Positions 1 to 7,679 of a stretch of 64,000 nucleotides of DNA are shown here, piece after piece. How positions within the stretch are numbered: the first letter of the stretch is position 1; every line of letters begins with the position of its first letter. Source of the DNA: Bacteroidia bacterium (lineage in GTDB: Bacteria; Bacteroidota; Bacteroidia; J057). Location of the stretch: the NCBI GenBank assembly GCA_030430205.1, contig JAUIGE010000002.1, positions 124,001 through 188,000 on the forward strand, read 5' to 3'. The translations under genes were made by a program, and so were the position numbers. The notes under the pieces are model-generated. The model did not search any database. It worked only from the letters and a program-made list of their open reading frames with translations, and had not been told where the DNA came from.

Positions 1-1390
1 GTCCCAGCAAGCCAAAATCCACAGGATTGGGTTCCACATCCATGCCCACTTTGCGGGCTTCCGCCACGATGCGCTGCACGATGTCCGTGATCGTCTGCTG
101 GTTGGCGGGATAGCTCAGCTGAAATTTCAGCGGGACTTGCTGCCCGGAGATTTTTTTGTCACGTACCTGATCGCCATCGCTGTCGGTCCAGCCGGCACGG
201 TCCAAACGCGCTTTGGCGCTGTCGGGATTGAAAGGCACAGGCTTCAGCGAAGTATTGTATTCTTTGCTGGCAACAGAAATCGGCGAGGTGATCCTCGTCG
301 CCTGTCCATTGTAAAAGTCGCGGATGATGTCATCCACGGGCAAGACATAGCTAAAAGCCCATCGCAGGTTGCGGTCACTGAAAACGGGCTGGTGTTTGAT
401 CCCGTCAGGACGGGTATTGTAAGCGATATAGGTATATGCATCCCTTGACCGGAAGTCAATATGGTAATGCTCCTGTGCGGTTTCGTTCTCCGAAAGACGC
501 TTGTACGCCTGAGAGGGAATGGCTGTAGCCACATCTATCTTCTGCTGTTTTACCTGCAATTCGACAGCATTTTCATCTAAAACGGCTTTGAAAATAATCT
601 TGTCAGGATGTTGCTGATGCGCATTGGCTTTTTTCCCTTTGCCCCAGTAAGCATCATTTCTGGTAAGCACTATCTGCTGCCCGGAAATCCACTCCTGCAC
701 GATATAAGGACCGCTGGTCCCTTTCAGAAAGTGGGGGTCATTGTTGTATTTGGGGTCATTGAACTCATTTGCCCAGGCGATCATGTTCTGATTGCTTTCT
801 ACCTCGGTATCGGGCGAAGTCACCTCCGCAACGCTGATTCCATCCAGCAGACCCTGCGGATCAAAAAAGCGCTTGTCGATGATGAAAATATCGTTGACGA
901 TGTAGTAGTTGCCGACATATTTGTCGCGCATGATGAGGCTGAAGCGGCGATCATTTTGGGGATCGGGCTGGAAGTCTTTTATTTTTTCAAAAATCCCCCG
1001 CCCGGACTGCACGCTGATGAGTGGACTTGCGGAGGCTTTGATGGAAAAAGCAACATCGGCCGCACGAATGGGGCTGCCGTCATTCCATTGAGCCTTGGGA
1101 TCAAGGGTGTAGGTATAGGTAAGGCCATCGGCAGAAACCTCCGGCAAGGCTGCCAGCAGCGGCGCCTGTTCTTTGGATTGGGGGTCCAAACGGTTGAGCG
1201 TTTGGGCGGTGAAGTACATGATCATGTTTCGTGCACCGAGCCGACCGTTGGTCGGATGCAGGCTTTCAGGCTCGCTGAGCACCTGCACCACAATGTTGTT
1301 AGCTGTTGCTGGTTTGCTTTTTTGGCAGGAAGTAAAGAGAAAAAAGCAAAAAATGGTGGAGAGTAAAAGGCTGTTTCGCAATAATTTCAT
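1..1390 (-). CDS. ABC transporter substrate-binding lipoprotein, SBP family 5 (OppA/DppA-like), 3' end outside window
   Basis: Extracytoplasmic solute-binding subunit of a peptide/nickel-type ABC importer. Reading the minus strand from the ATG at 1388-1390 gives one uninterrupted frame of about 463 codons running off the left edge. The N-terminus is a signal peptide ending in a lipobox (FTSCQ, Cys22), so the mature protein is lipid-anchored. Family-5 landmarks follow: SEPESLHPTN at the mature start, LNRLDPQS, WNDGSPIRAADV and NTRPDGIKHQPVF before a helical region. The downstream stop and any permease genes lie outside the window. It is divergent from gldA, with a probable promoter in the 108-bp gap. 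The substrate cannot be told from sequence; peptides are the default for the family. A long plus-strand frame over the same DNA is an antisense shadow. Confidence 0.88.
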   Translation of the reverse strand, partial: MKLLRNSLLLSTIFCFFLFTSCQKSKPATANNIVVQVLSEPESLHPTNGRLGARNMIMYFTAQTLNRLDPQSKEQAPLLAALPEVSADGLTYTYTLDPKAQWNDGSPIRAADVAFSIKASASPLISVQSGRGIFEKIKDFQPDPQNDRRFSLIMRDKYVGNYYIVNDIFIIDKRFFDPQGLLDGISVAEVTSPDTEVESNQNMIAWANEFNDPKYNNDPHFLKGTSGPYIVQEWISGQQIVLTRNDAYWGKGKKANAHQQHPDKIIFKAVLDENAVELQVKQQKIDVATAIPSQAYKRLSENETAQEHYHIDFRSRDAYTYIAYNTRPDGIKHQPVFSDRNLRWAFSYVLPVDDIIRDFYNGQATRITSPISVASKEYNTSLKPVPFNPDSAKARLDRAGWTDSDGDQVRDKKISGQQVPLKFQLSYPANQQTITDIVQRIVAEARKVGMDVEPNPVDFGLLG

Positions 1391-1417
1391 CTGGCGGGTA
1401 GTTGAGCATTCAAGGAT

Positions 1418-1425
1418 CAAAAGTA
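1418..1425 (-). promoter_or_regulatory. Probable -7 element of the substrate-binding protein gene
   Basis: TACTTTTG on the minus strand fits the Bacteroidota -7 consensus TAnnTTTG. It ends 27 bp before the ATG at 1390. No convincing TTTG -33 box was found at the usual distance, so the call rests on the -7 match and its position in a divergent intergenic gap. Confidence 0.45.
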
Positions 1426-1448
1426 CCAAATCTTTTACAATAATTGCT

Positions 1449-1456
1449 ACTTTTGG
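1449..1456 (+). promoter_or_regulatory. Probable -7 element of gldA
   Basis: TACTTTTG on the plus strand matches TAnnTTTG and lies 42 bp before the gldA ATG. It sits about 30 bp from the opposing -7 element of the divergent lipoprotein gene, so the two promoters are nearly back to back. The -33 region is T-rich but not canonical. Confidence 0.45.
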
Positions 1457-1498
1457 CAAGCAGGGCGTAGTTGCCAAAAGCATACCAGATCATCACCT

Positions 1499-2416
1499 AT
1501 GTTAATTCAGATAAATCAGCTTACCAAAGTCTATGGCGAACAAAAAGCGATAGATGAACTCAATTTTGAGGTGCGTCCGGGAGAGATTCTCGGTTTTCTC
1601 GGCCCCAATGGTGCCGGCAAAACCACCACAATGAAGATCATCACCTGCTATTTGCCGCCGACTTCAGGCTCGGTGAGCCTGGGAGAATACAATATACACG
1701 AGCATCCGCTCGAGATCCGCCGCAGGATCGGCTACCTGCCCGAGCACAATCCTCTCTACCTGGACATGTATGTCAGGGAGTTTCTGCAATTCGTCTCGGC
1801 AGTCTACAAACTGCCCCCCAAAACCCAAAATCAGCGGATCGCTGAGGTGATCGAAATGACCGGTCTCGGTCGGGAGCAGCACAAGAAGATCGGCGCCCTT
1901 TCCAAGGGCTACCGCCAGCGCGTAGGGCTTTCGCAAGCCCTGATTCACAATCCCGAAGTGCTCATCCTCGATGAGCCTACCAGTGGGCTCGATCCCAATC
2001 AGATCGTCGAAATCAGGAACCTGATCCGGGAAGTAGGCAGGGACAAAACGGTTATTTTCTCCTCCCACATCCTCTCCGAGGTAGAAGCCATCGCGGACCG
2101 CGTCATCATCATTGATAAAGGCCGCATCGTGGCGGATTCGGATAGCGCGGGCATACAATCGCTGAGCAGTGATGAGGCACTCATCCAGCTGGAATTGGGC
2201 AAAAAAGGAATGGATTTTTCATCCATTGAAGCCCTGGCGGGCGTCCGCCAGGTAGAGGCTGTTTCGCCTCTCAAATTCATCATCCACACCGACAAAGAGG
2301 CGGAAATCCGCAAAGCCCTTTTTGACAGCTGCGTGGCACAAGGCAATTACCTTGTCTCTTTGAATAAGGAGACTTTTAGCCTGGAGGATGCTTTTCGGAA
2401 GTTGACTTCGAATTGA
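1499..2416 (+). CDS. gldA: GldA-like gliding-motility ABC transporter ATP-binding protein
   Basis: Cytoplasmic ATPase of the GldA/GldF/GldG transporter, required for gliding in Flavobacterium and linked to the type IX secretion/motility apparatus. The 305-residue length is typical. Visible motifs: Walker A GPNGAGKTT (about 35-43), ABC signature LSKGYRQR (134-141), Walker B LILDEP (155-160), D-loop SGLD, and an H-loop SSH. A C-terminal extension of about 90 residues follows the nucleotide-binding domain, as in GldA and related drug/motility ABC-2 exporters. GldF and GldG genes are not in the window, which is usual because gldA is often unlinked. A generic ABC-2 exporter ATPase is the alternative. 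Confidence 0.82.
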   Translation: MLIQINQLTKVYGEQKAIDELNFEVRPGEILGFLGPNGAGKTTTMKIITCYLPPTSGSVSLGEYNIHEHPLEIRRRIGYLPEHNPLYLDMYVREFLQFVSAVYKLPPKTQNQRIAEVIEMTGLGREQHKKIGALSKGYRQRVGLSQALIHNPEVLILDEPTSGLDPNQIVEIRNLIREVGRDKTVIFSSHILSEVEAIADRVIIIDKGRIVADSDSAGIQSLSSDEALIQLELGKKGMDFSSIEALAGVRQVEAVSPLKFIIHTDKEAEIRKALFDSCVAQGNYLVSLNKETFSLEDAFRKLTSN

Positions 2417-2440
2417 GGAGGGTTGGTGGTTTGGGCAATT

Positions 2441-2750
2441 GCATCAATATTTCGAAATAGTATTTTATACGGATGAAGACGCACTAAGCTTTGCCTGACT
2501 TTGAATACAGTTTCTTGACGATGAAAATGAAGAAAATGAAGAAAATGAAGAAAATGGACAATTGAAAATGGAAAATTGACAATGTAAGACCATTCGTTTC
2601 ATTCTCCATTGTCCATTATCCATTATCCATTCTCCATTATCCATTCTCCATTCAATGGATCTGAACCAGTTTCTACTGAAAAAGAGAACCCAAAGTATTA
2701 CGACCATTTGATGCAATCACCCCAGGTTAGTCGTTTGAAGAGTTTGAAGG
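2441..2750. repeat. Dispersed intergenic repeat, copy A, with internal 7-bp tandem arrays
   Basis: About 300 bp that recurs near 60470-60800. Shared blocks include AAGCTTTGCCTGACTTTGA, a stretch of GAAGAAAAT units, GGACAATTGAAAATGG, TTTCTACTGAAAAAGAG and ATTTGATGCAATCACCC. Inside, two heptamer arrays face each other: AATGGAC-type units at 2553-2584 and seven CCATTNT-type units at 2606-2654, which are the reverse complement of the first type. The transcript could fold into a long imperfect hairpin. The other copy has fourteen CCATTNT units, so the array varies in length. It lies between gldA and a possible small gene; no conserved protein frame is apparent. Confidence 0.8.
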
Positions 2751-2791
2751 GAGATACTTTTGTGTTAAATTTATTTTTCAAGCGTAATAAT

Positions 2792-2989
2792 ATGAGCGAA
2801 AGTAAGTGCTTCACATGCATAATCGCACGGCTTACAGAGAGCCTAAAACGTGGCTTTAAAAAGTCAAATGATGACAAACAAAAGCTATTGGAGGAATTGA
2901 GTGGTTCCTGGAGTGATGTAGGAGAGGACGTTACCACGGATATTTACACTTCTCGTTCAAGCTCAGATAAAGGGATTACTTTTGATTAG
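2792..2989 (+). CDS. Small hypothetical protein (65 aa)
   Basis: Candidate small gene starting at ATG 2792 just beyond the dispersed repeat. The product begins MSESKCFTCI, is charged in the middle (RLTESLKRGFKKSNDDKQ) and ends SSDKGITFD. The upstream sequence has TTTGTG and a T-rich stretch that could hold a promoter, though no clean TAnnTTTG is seen. A longer in-frame start lies inside the repeat and is not credible. I do not recognise a family. Support is limited to an open frame with protein-like composition in an otherwise gene-free 800-bp gap. Confidence 0.35.
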   Translation: MSESKCFTCIIARLTESLKRGFKKSNDDKQKLLEELSGSWSDVGEDVTTDIYTSRSSSDKGITFD

Positions 2990-3072
2990 GGATAGCGAAA
3001 AAATAAACCAGCAGTTTGTTTCAAGGAGGTGTCAATAGAGTCTGCTCTGAAGCTTTCGAAGGGAGCCTTTAC

Positions 3073-3128
3073 GAGAAATCTCCTAAACTCCTTAAAAAGG
3101 GGATTATCAATATCTCAGGAGATTTCTC
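3073..3128. repeat. Inverted repeat, 12-bp perfect arms, REP-like
   Basis: GAGAAATCTCCT (3073-3084) and AGGAGATTTCTC (3117-3128) are perfect inverted arms separated by 32 bp. The following text (CTCGAAGACTCGTCAAAATG) resembles intergenic repeat sequences common in Bacteroidota genomes. It lies downstream of alaS (minus strand), so it may act as a transcript-end structure, but there is no T-run directly after it. The rest of 2990-3240 shows no gene. Confidence 0.5.
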
Positions 3129-3240
3129 CTCGAAGACTCGTCAAAATGACATACGATGACAGCTTCTGGCAAAAATGAAACTATAAGTTTATTTCCTTAT
3201 CCTTCCCGAGGAGCTTGTGAGGACTATTTTTTTTCAAATG

Positions 3241-5865
3241 TCACATCATCTCCGCCACCTTTTCCAAAGCCTTCGCAATCCCTTCGGGATCCTTACCACC
3301 AGCAGTGGCTGAAAACGGCTGGCCGCCGCCGCCGCCTTTCACTTCTTTCGCGAGTTCGCGAACCATGTTGCCAGCGTGGTATTTGCCGCTTTGGGCGAGG
3401 TCATCGCTCAAAATTACACTCAGCAAAGCCTTGCCGTCTACGGCTGCACCGAGAACGATCAGGGTATTTTTTGTGCTGTTTTTGAGATCGTGGGAAAGCT
3501 GCTTGAGGTCGTCGGATGAAGTGAGCTGCACCTGAGCACGGATCAGTTGCACGTCTTTGATGGTTTCTGCTTTTAACAGCAATTCATCCTTTACGCCTTT
3601 GAGCTTCTCCGTGGTAAGTGCCTGTAACTGCTTCTCCAGCTCTTTATTTGACTGAATCAAATCCTCAATCGCCTTGTTGATGTCCTTCGGATTTTTGAAG
3701 GTCTCTCTGATTTGGGAAAGGGTGTCAGCCTGCTCATTCAGAAAAGCAAGTGCTTTTTCGCCTGTCAAAGCCTCTACGCGGCGTATACCTGCAGCGCTTG
3801 AGCCTTCGGAGATAAATTTGAAAAGACGTATGTCGCGGCTGTTTTTGACGTGCGTACCGCCGCACAGCTCGACGCTGAACTTGGGATCGAAGACGATCAC
3901 GCGGACTTCATTGCCGTATTTTTCGCCAAACAAAGCCATCGCACCCATTGCTTTGGCGTCGTCTATGGGCATCTCGCGGTACTCAACCAGCGGAATACCG
4001 GCTGCGATTTTTTCATTGACCCTTGCCTCGATTTTCTGGAGTTCTTCCTCGCTCACGCGGCTGTGATGCGAAAAGTCGAAACGAAGCAATTCGTCGGAGA
4101 CGAGGGAGCCGCGCTGCTCCACGTGGACGCCGAGTTCTTCGCGCAATACAGCGTGCATCAGGTGGGTGGCTGTGTGGTTGGACATGACTTTCTGACGAAA
4201 ATCTTTATTTACCGTCGCCAGCCAACTGCCCGTTGGGTTTTCGGGGAGTTTGTTGACCAAATGAACAATCAGTTCATTTTCTTTTTTGGTGTCGATGACA
4301 TGGAGGACTTCATCTCCTTTGGAGAGTTTGCCTTTATCGCCGATTTGTCCACCACTTTCTGCATAGAAAGGGGTTTCTGCCAAAACGACCTGGAAGCCTT
4401 TTTTCTGTTTTATCTCTACCTCGCGGTAGCGCAGTATGCGGGTCTCCAGCTCCAGCTCGTCATAGCCTTTAAAGACAGGCAATTCATTGGATTCAGATAC
4501 GATGACCCAATCCCCCGCTTTAATCTGGCCGACGGCTTTGCTTCGGTCTTTTTGCTCTTGGAGTGCTTTTTCAAAGCCTTTGTTATCTACGGTCCGTCCA
4601 TTTTCACGAGCGATCAGCTCGGTGAGGTCGAGGGGAAAGCCGTAGGTGTCAAACATCATGAAAGCGAAATTGCCATCAATTTCTTTTTCACTGGGATGGT
4701 CATCCAGGTATTTGTTGAGGCGCCTGGTGCCGGAAGCCAGGGTAGATATAAATTGTTTTTCCTCTGCAAAAATCTGCTCACGGAGGTAATCACGCTGCTG
4801 CTCCAGCTCGGGAAATACACCTTTATATACAGTGATCAACAAATCGACCATTTCATAGAGGAATGGTTCGCTGAGGTTGAGGTAGTTAAAAGCGTAGCGG
4901 GAAGCGCGTCGCAGCACACGGCGGATCACATAGCCTGCGCCGGTATTGGAGGGCATCTGCCCGTCAGCGATCGCAAAACTGATGGCCCGTATGTGGTCCA
5001 TGATCACGCGCATGGCGATCTGCGTTTTTTCATCCGCTTCGAAATAGTCTATGCCGGTGCGTTTTTTGAGGAAATCGCGGGCCGGGTCAAAGAGGTCTGT
5101 ATCGTAAGTGGATTTTTTGTCCTGAAGGACCATGAGCAGGCGTTCAAAGCCCATGCCTGTGTCGACGTGTTTGTTGGGAAGGTTTTCAAGGCTTCCGTCT
5201 GCTTTGGCTTCGTATTGGATAAATACGAGGTTCCATATCTCCACCACCTGTGGGTGGTCAGCATTGACGAGCTCCTTGCCGTCGATGGCGGCACGTTCTT
5301 CATCGGACCGCAGGTCGATGTGGATTTCGGAGCATGGCCCGCAAGGGCCGGTGTCGCCCATTTTCCAAAAGTTGTCTTTTGCGCCGCAATTGAGGATGCG
5401 CTCATCAGCGATCCACTTTCTCCATTCTTCCCGGGCTTCCATGTCTTCGCCCAGGTCGAGGTCTTTATCACCTCCAAAAACTGTTACGTAAAGTCGGTCT
5501 TTTTTCAGCTTGTAAATTTCAGTAAGTAGCTCCCATGCCCATCCGATGGCATCCTTTTTGTAATAATCACCAAAGGACCAATTGCCTAGCATTTCAAACA
5601 TGGTATGGTGATAGGTGTCATGTCCCACCTCTTCAAGGTCATTGTGCTTACCGGAAACCCGGAGGCATTTTTGGGTGTCAGCTACACGATTATGGTCCGC
5701 TGTTTTTGTTTCCAAAAAGATGTCCTTGAACTGATTCATTCCGGCGTTTGTAAACATCAAAGTAGGGTCGTCTTTAACGACGATCGGGGCGGAGTCTACA
5801 ATCTTGTGGCCTTTGTCCTGAAAAAATGCAAGATACTGAGCACGAACATTTTGCGATGTATTCAT
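3241..5865 (-). CDS. alaS: Alanine--tRNA ligase
   Basis: Class II aminoacyl-tRNA synthetase charging tRNA-Ala, 874 residues, the normal length. The N-terminal catalytic domain shows FTNAGMNQFKD (motif 1 region) and TGPCGPCSEIH. The editing domain carries the zinc-binding HTATH (about 564-568) and CGGTH (about 668-672) motifs that clear Ser/Gly-tRNA. The C-terminal DHHA1-type domain ends with GGGGGQPFSATAGG. An ATG five codons upstream (5880) is possible; 5865 was preferred because it puts the conserved YLAFF at the usual distance from the start. It is divergent from the M23 peptidase gene. A 559-codon plus-strand frame inside it is antisense and not a gene. Confidence 0.97.
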   Translation of the reverse strand: MNTSQNVRAQYLAFFQDKGHKIVDSAPIVVKDDPTLMFTNAGMNQFKDIFLETKTADHNRVADTQKCLRVSGKHNDLEEVGHDTYHHTMFEMLGNWSFGDYYKKDAIGWAWELLTEIYKLKKDRLYVTVFGGDKDLDLGEDMEAREEWRKWIADERILNCGAKDNFWKMGDTGPCGPCSEIHIDLRSDEERAAIDGKELVNADHPQVVEIWNLVFIQYEAKADGSLENLPNKHVDTGMGFERLLMVLQDKKSTYDTDLFDPARDFLKKRTGIDYFEADEKTQIAMRVIMDHIRAISFAIADGQMPSNTGAGYVIRRVLRRASRYAFNYLNLSEPFLYEMVDLLITVYKGVFPELEQQRDYLREQIFAEEKQFISTLASGTRRLNKYLDDHPSEKEIDGNFAFMMFDTYGFPLDLTELIARENGRTVDNKGFEKALQEQKDRSKAVGQIKAGDWVIVSESNELPVFKGYDELELETRILRYREVEIKQKKGFQVVLAETPFYAESGGQIGDKGKLSKGDEVLHVIDTKKENELIVHLVNKLPENPTGSWLATVNKDFRQKVMSNHTATHLMHAVLREELGVHVEQRGSLVSDELLRFDFSHHSRVSEEELQKIEARVNEKIAAGIPLVEYREMPIDDAKAMGAMALFGEKYGNEVRVIVFDPKFSVELCGGTHVKNSRDIRLFKFISEGSSAAGIRRVEALTGEKALAFLNEQADTLSQIRETFKNPKDINKAIEDLIQSNKELEKQLQALTTEKLKGVKDELLLKAETIKDVQLIRAQVQLTSSDDLKQLSHDLKNSTKNTLIVLGAAVDGKALLSVILSDDLAQSGKYHAGNMVRELAKEVKGGGGGQPFSATAGGKDPEGIAKALEKVAEMM

Positions 5866-5948
5866 GAAATTGGAATTCAATTTTTTATTTATTGCCGCTA
5901 ATTACTTATTATTGGGGCACAAAACACAAGAAAACGCAGGAATTCTAT

Positions 5949-5977
5949 TTTGGTTGTTGATTTTTTTTCTATCTTTG
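5949..5977 (+). promoter_or_regulatory. Promoter of the M23 peptidase gene
   Basis: TTTG (5949-5952), a 17-bp spacer and TATCTTTG (5970-5977), matching the Bacteroidota sigma-A form TTTG-N-TAnnTTTG. It lies in the alaS/M23 divergent gap and would give an untranslated leader of about 110 nt. Confidence 0.65.
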
Positions 5978-6095
5978 ACTCCCATCAGATATTTCATTTT
6001 TACAGACTTTTTATTTTGCACATCCTCCATACACACAGCCATTAAATAACTGCTCTTGTGAAAAGTAGTATTTTTAACATCACCACATCCACATT

Positions 6096-7049
6096 ATGGC
6101 AAGGAAAACGAGATTTTATTACGATGAAATAACCTGTACTTTTGAGGAGGAAAAGCTTACTCCCGGCGCCATCGCCAAAAGAATTTCCACCATCGGTCTC
6201 ATCTCCTTAGCACTGGCATTCGGAATCTTCCAGGTATATCTACATACAAATGGCGACCCCATTGCTGAAAAGCAAAAGCGGGAAAACGCTCAATTGCGCA
6301 CTGCATTATCTGACCTGAATGAACGCAACTTTGAATTGATGGCTCAAGTCGATGTCCTCCATCAGAAGGACAAAGATTTGTACCGTTCCGTGTTTGGCAT
6401 GGATGAGATCAATGAAGGCATTTATGAAGGCGGTATCGGTGGTGCAGATGATTTTGATCCCAACACAAGTCCTGGCATCGTAAACAATGCCAAGAAAAAT
6501 ATCGAAAGACTCGCAGGCAAAATTCGCCAACAGGAAAGTAGCTACCAGGATATCGCCAACGAGCTGGAGACCAACAAAGACAAACTTTCACATATTCCCA
6601 TTATCAGACCCGTTCCCGGAAAGTTGATTTCAGGTTTTGGTATGCGCATGCACCCCATTCTCCGAATTCGCAAAACGCATACAGGTATTGATATGGAAGC
6701 ACGTATGGGAACACCTGTGCATGCAACAGGGGATGGTGTGGTGAAATTTGCAGGTGCCAAAGCCAATGGCTATGGAACGCATATTGACATTGACCACAGC
6801 TACGGTTTTGTTACGAAGTATGCACATTTATCCAAAATTGCTGTAAAGCCTGGTCAGAAAGTAAAAAGAGGTCAATTGATCGGATATTCCGGGAATACAG
6901 GTCAGTCAGCAGGGCCACACCTCCATTATGAAGTAATACGAGATGGTCGTAAAGTAGACCCGATGAACCATGTGATCAAAGGTGTCACTCCAGAGGAGTT
7001 TCTTGAAATGAAGAAAGCTGCTCAAATAGAAAACAAATCCTGGGATTAA
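6096..7049 (+). CDS. M23 family metallopeptidase (cell-wall endopeptidase or division activator)
   Basis: Envelope LytM-type endopeptidase. The 317-residue protein has a cytoplasmic N-terminus of about 28 residues, one membrane anchor (about 30-50), a periplasmic coiled coil (about 55-165), then the LytM domain. Zinc ligands are visible as H195/D199 in THTGID and HLH at 275-277 in GPHLHYEV, so it looks catalytically competent, not a degenerate EnvC-like activator. Proteins of this layout are widespread next to alaS in Bacteroidota. It is probably monocistronic, with a terminator at 7080-7126. Peptidoglycan hydrolysis is inferred from family. Confidence 0.9.
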   Translation: MARKTRFYYDEITCTFEEEKLTPGAIAKRISTIGLISLALAFGIFQVYLHTNGDPIAEKQKRENAQLRTALSDLNERNFELMAQVDVLHQKDKDLYRSVFGMDEINEGIYEGGIGGADDFDPNTSPGIVNNAKKNIERLAGKIRQQESSYQDIANELETNKDKLSHIPIIRPVPGKLISGFGMRMHPILRIRKTHTGIDMEARMGTPVHATGDGVVKFAGAKANGYGTHIDIDHSYGFVTKYAHLSKIAVKPGQKVKRGQLIGYSGNTGQSAGPHLHYEVIRDGRKVDPMNHVIKGVTPEEFLEMKKAAQIENKSWD

Positions 7050-7079
7050 AGAATTCCTTTACCATAATGGATGTGTATG

Positions 7080-7126
7080 CCGGGTAGACCTCGTACTAAG
7101 CGTATGGAGTTTTACCCGGTTTTTTT
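7080..7126 (+). terminator. Rho-independent terminator after the M23 gene
   Basis: CCGGGTA (7080-7086) pairs with TACCCGG (7113-7119), followed by seven T. The loop is long (26 nt) and may fold further. Confidence 0.6.
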
Positions 7127-7197
7127 GGGATTAGGGCATAGCCATACTCGTACTCAAACACGTACTTTCCTGATAGGGAAGAAGCCCTCTTTTGTAT

Positions 7198-7533
7198 ATG
7201 AGTGAAAATGCAGATTATATTCAGAAGCAATATTATACCATTGGAGAAGTCGCCAATGAATTGGAACTGACTACCTCCCAGATTCGATTTTGGGAAACGG
7301 AGTTTAAAGAAGTCAGTCCCAAGAAAAACAGAAAAGGAAATCGTGTCTATACACCTGATGACATAATTGTCCTGCGACGCATCCATTACCTCCTCAAGGT
7401 AAAGCAATACACCATCAACGGTGCCAAGGAAAAGCTGAAACAAGATCATACCGAAATTGACCAGCAGATCCAATTACAGGAAACCCTCTTAAAACTGAAG
7501 ACCTTTTTGTTAGAATTAAAAGATTCTTTGTAG
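7198..7533 (+). CDS. MerR-family transcriptional regulator
   Basis: A 111-residue DNA-binding protein. A MerR winged helix-turn-helix spans about residues 12-80: YTIGEVANELELTTSQIRFW then RVYTPDDIIVLRRIHYLL. The C-terminal helix (about 80-111) would form the dimerising coiled coil. There is no cysteine-based metal site or effector domain, so the ligand is unknown; short MerR proteins of this kind are conserved in Bacteroidota beside M23 peptidase genes. ATG 7198 was chosen; a TTG two codons earlier is possible. It sits 20 bp before tRNA-Pro. Confidence 0.85.
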   Translation: MSENADYIQKQYYTIGEVANELELTTSQIRFWETEFKEVSPKKNRKGNRVYTPDDIIVLRRIHYLLKVKQYTINGAKEKLKQDHTEIDQQIQLQETLLKLKTFLLELKDSL

Positions 7534-7553
7534 TATTGCAATCCGAAAAAGTT

Positions 7554-7628
7554 CGGGATGTAGCTCAGTCCGGTTAGAGTACTCGTCTGGGGGGCGAGGG
7601 GCCGGGAGTTCAAATCTCCCCATCCCGA
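7554..7628 (+). tRNA. tRNA-Pro (anticodon GGG)
   Basis: Cloverleaf: acceptor CGGGATG/CATCCCG with discriminator A, anticodon stem CTCGT/GCGAG around loop CTGGGGG (anticodon GGG, reading CCC/CCU), and T-arm GGGAG-TTCAAAT-CTCCC. CCA is not encoded. A strong hairpin terminator follows 6 bp later. Confidence 0.95.
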
Positions 7629-7634
7629 CAGAGA

Positions 7635-7667
7635 AAAAGCTGAAAATCCATTGGATTTTTGGCTTTT
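7635..7667 (+). terminator. Bidirectional hairpin terminator
   Basis: AAAAGCTGAAAATCCA pairs with TGGATTTTTGGCTTTT, with T-runs on both outer sides. It lies between tRNA-Pro (plus) and the GMC oxidoreductase (minus) and can serve both. Confidence 0.75.
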
Positions 7668-7679
7668 TTGGTTTTTATA

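Noticed and set aside
608-1366. 252-codon plus-strand open frame
   Set aside because: Antisense to the SBP family 5 lipoprotein, which has a signal peptide, lipobox and family motifs on the minus strand.
2465-2716. Minus-strand frame across the dispersed repeat
   Set aside because: Its predicted product is only the translation of the heptamers (repeated MDNGEW and FSSFSS), so it is not a credible gene.
3850-5529. 559-codon plus-strand open frame
   Set aside because: Exactly antisense to alaS, whose motifs are complete; the frame stays open because of the GC-skewed codon pattern of the real gene.
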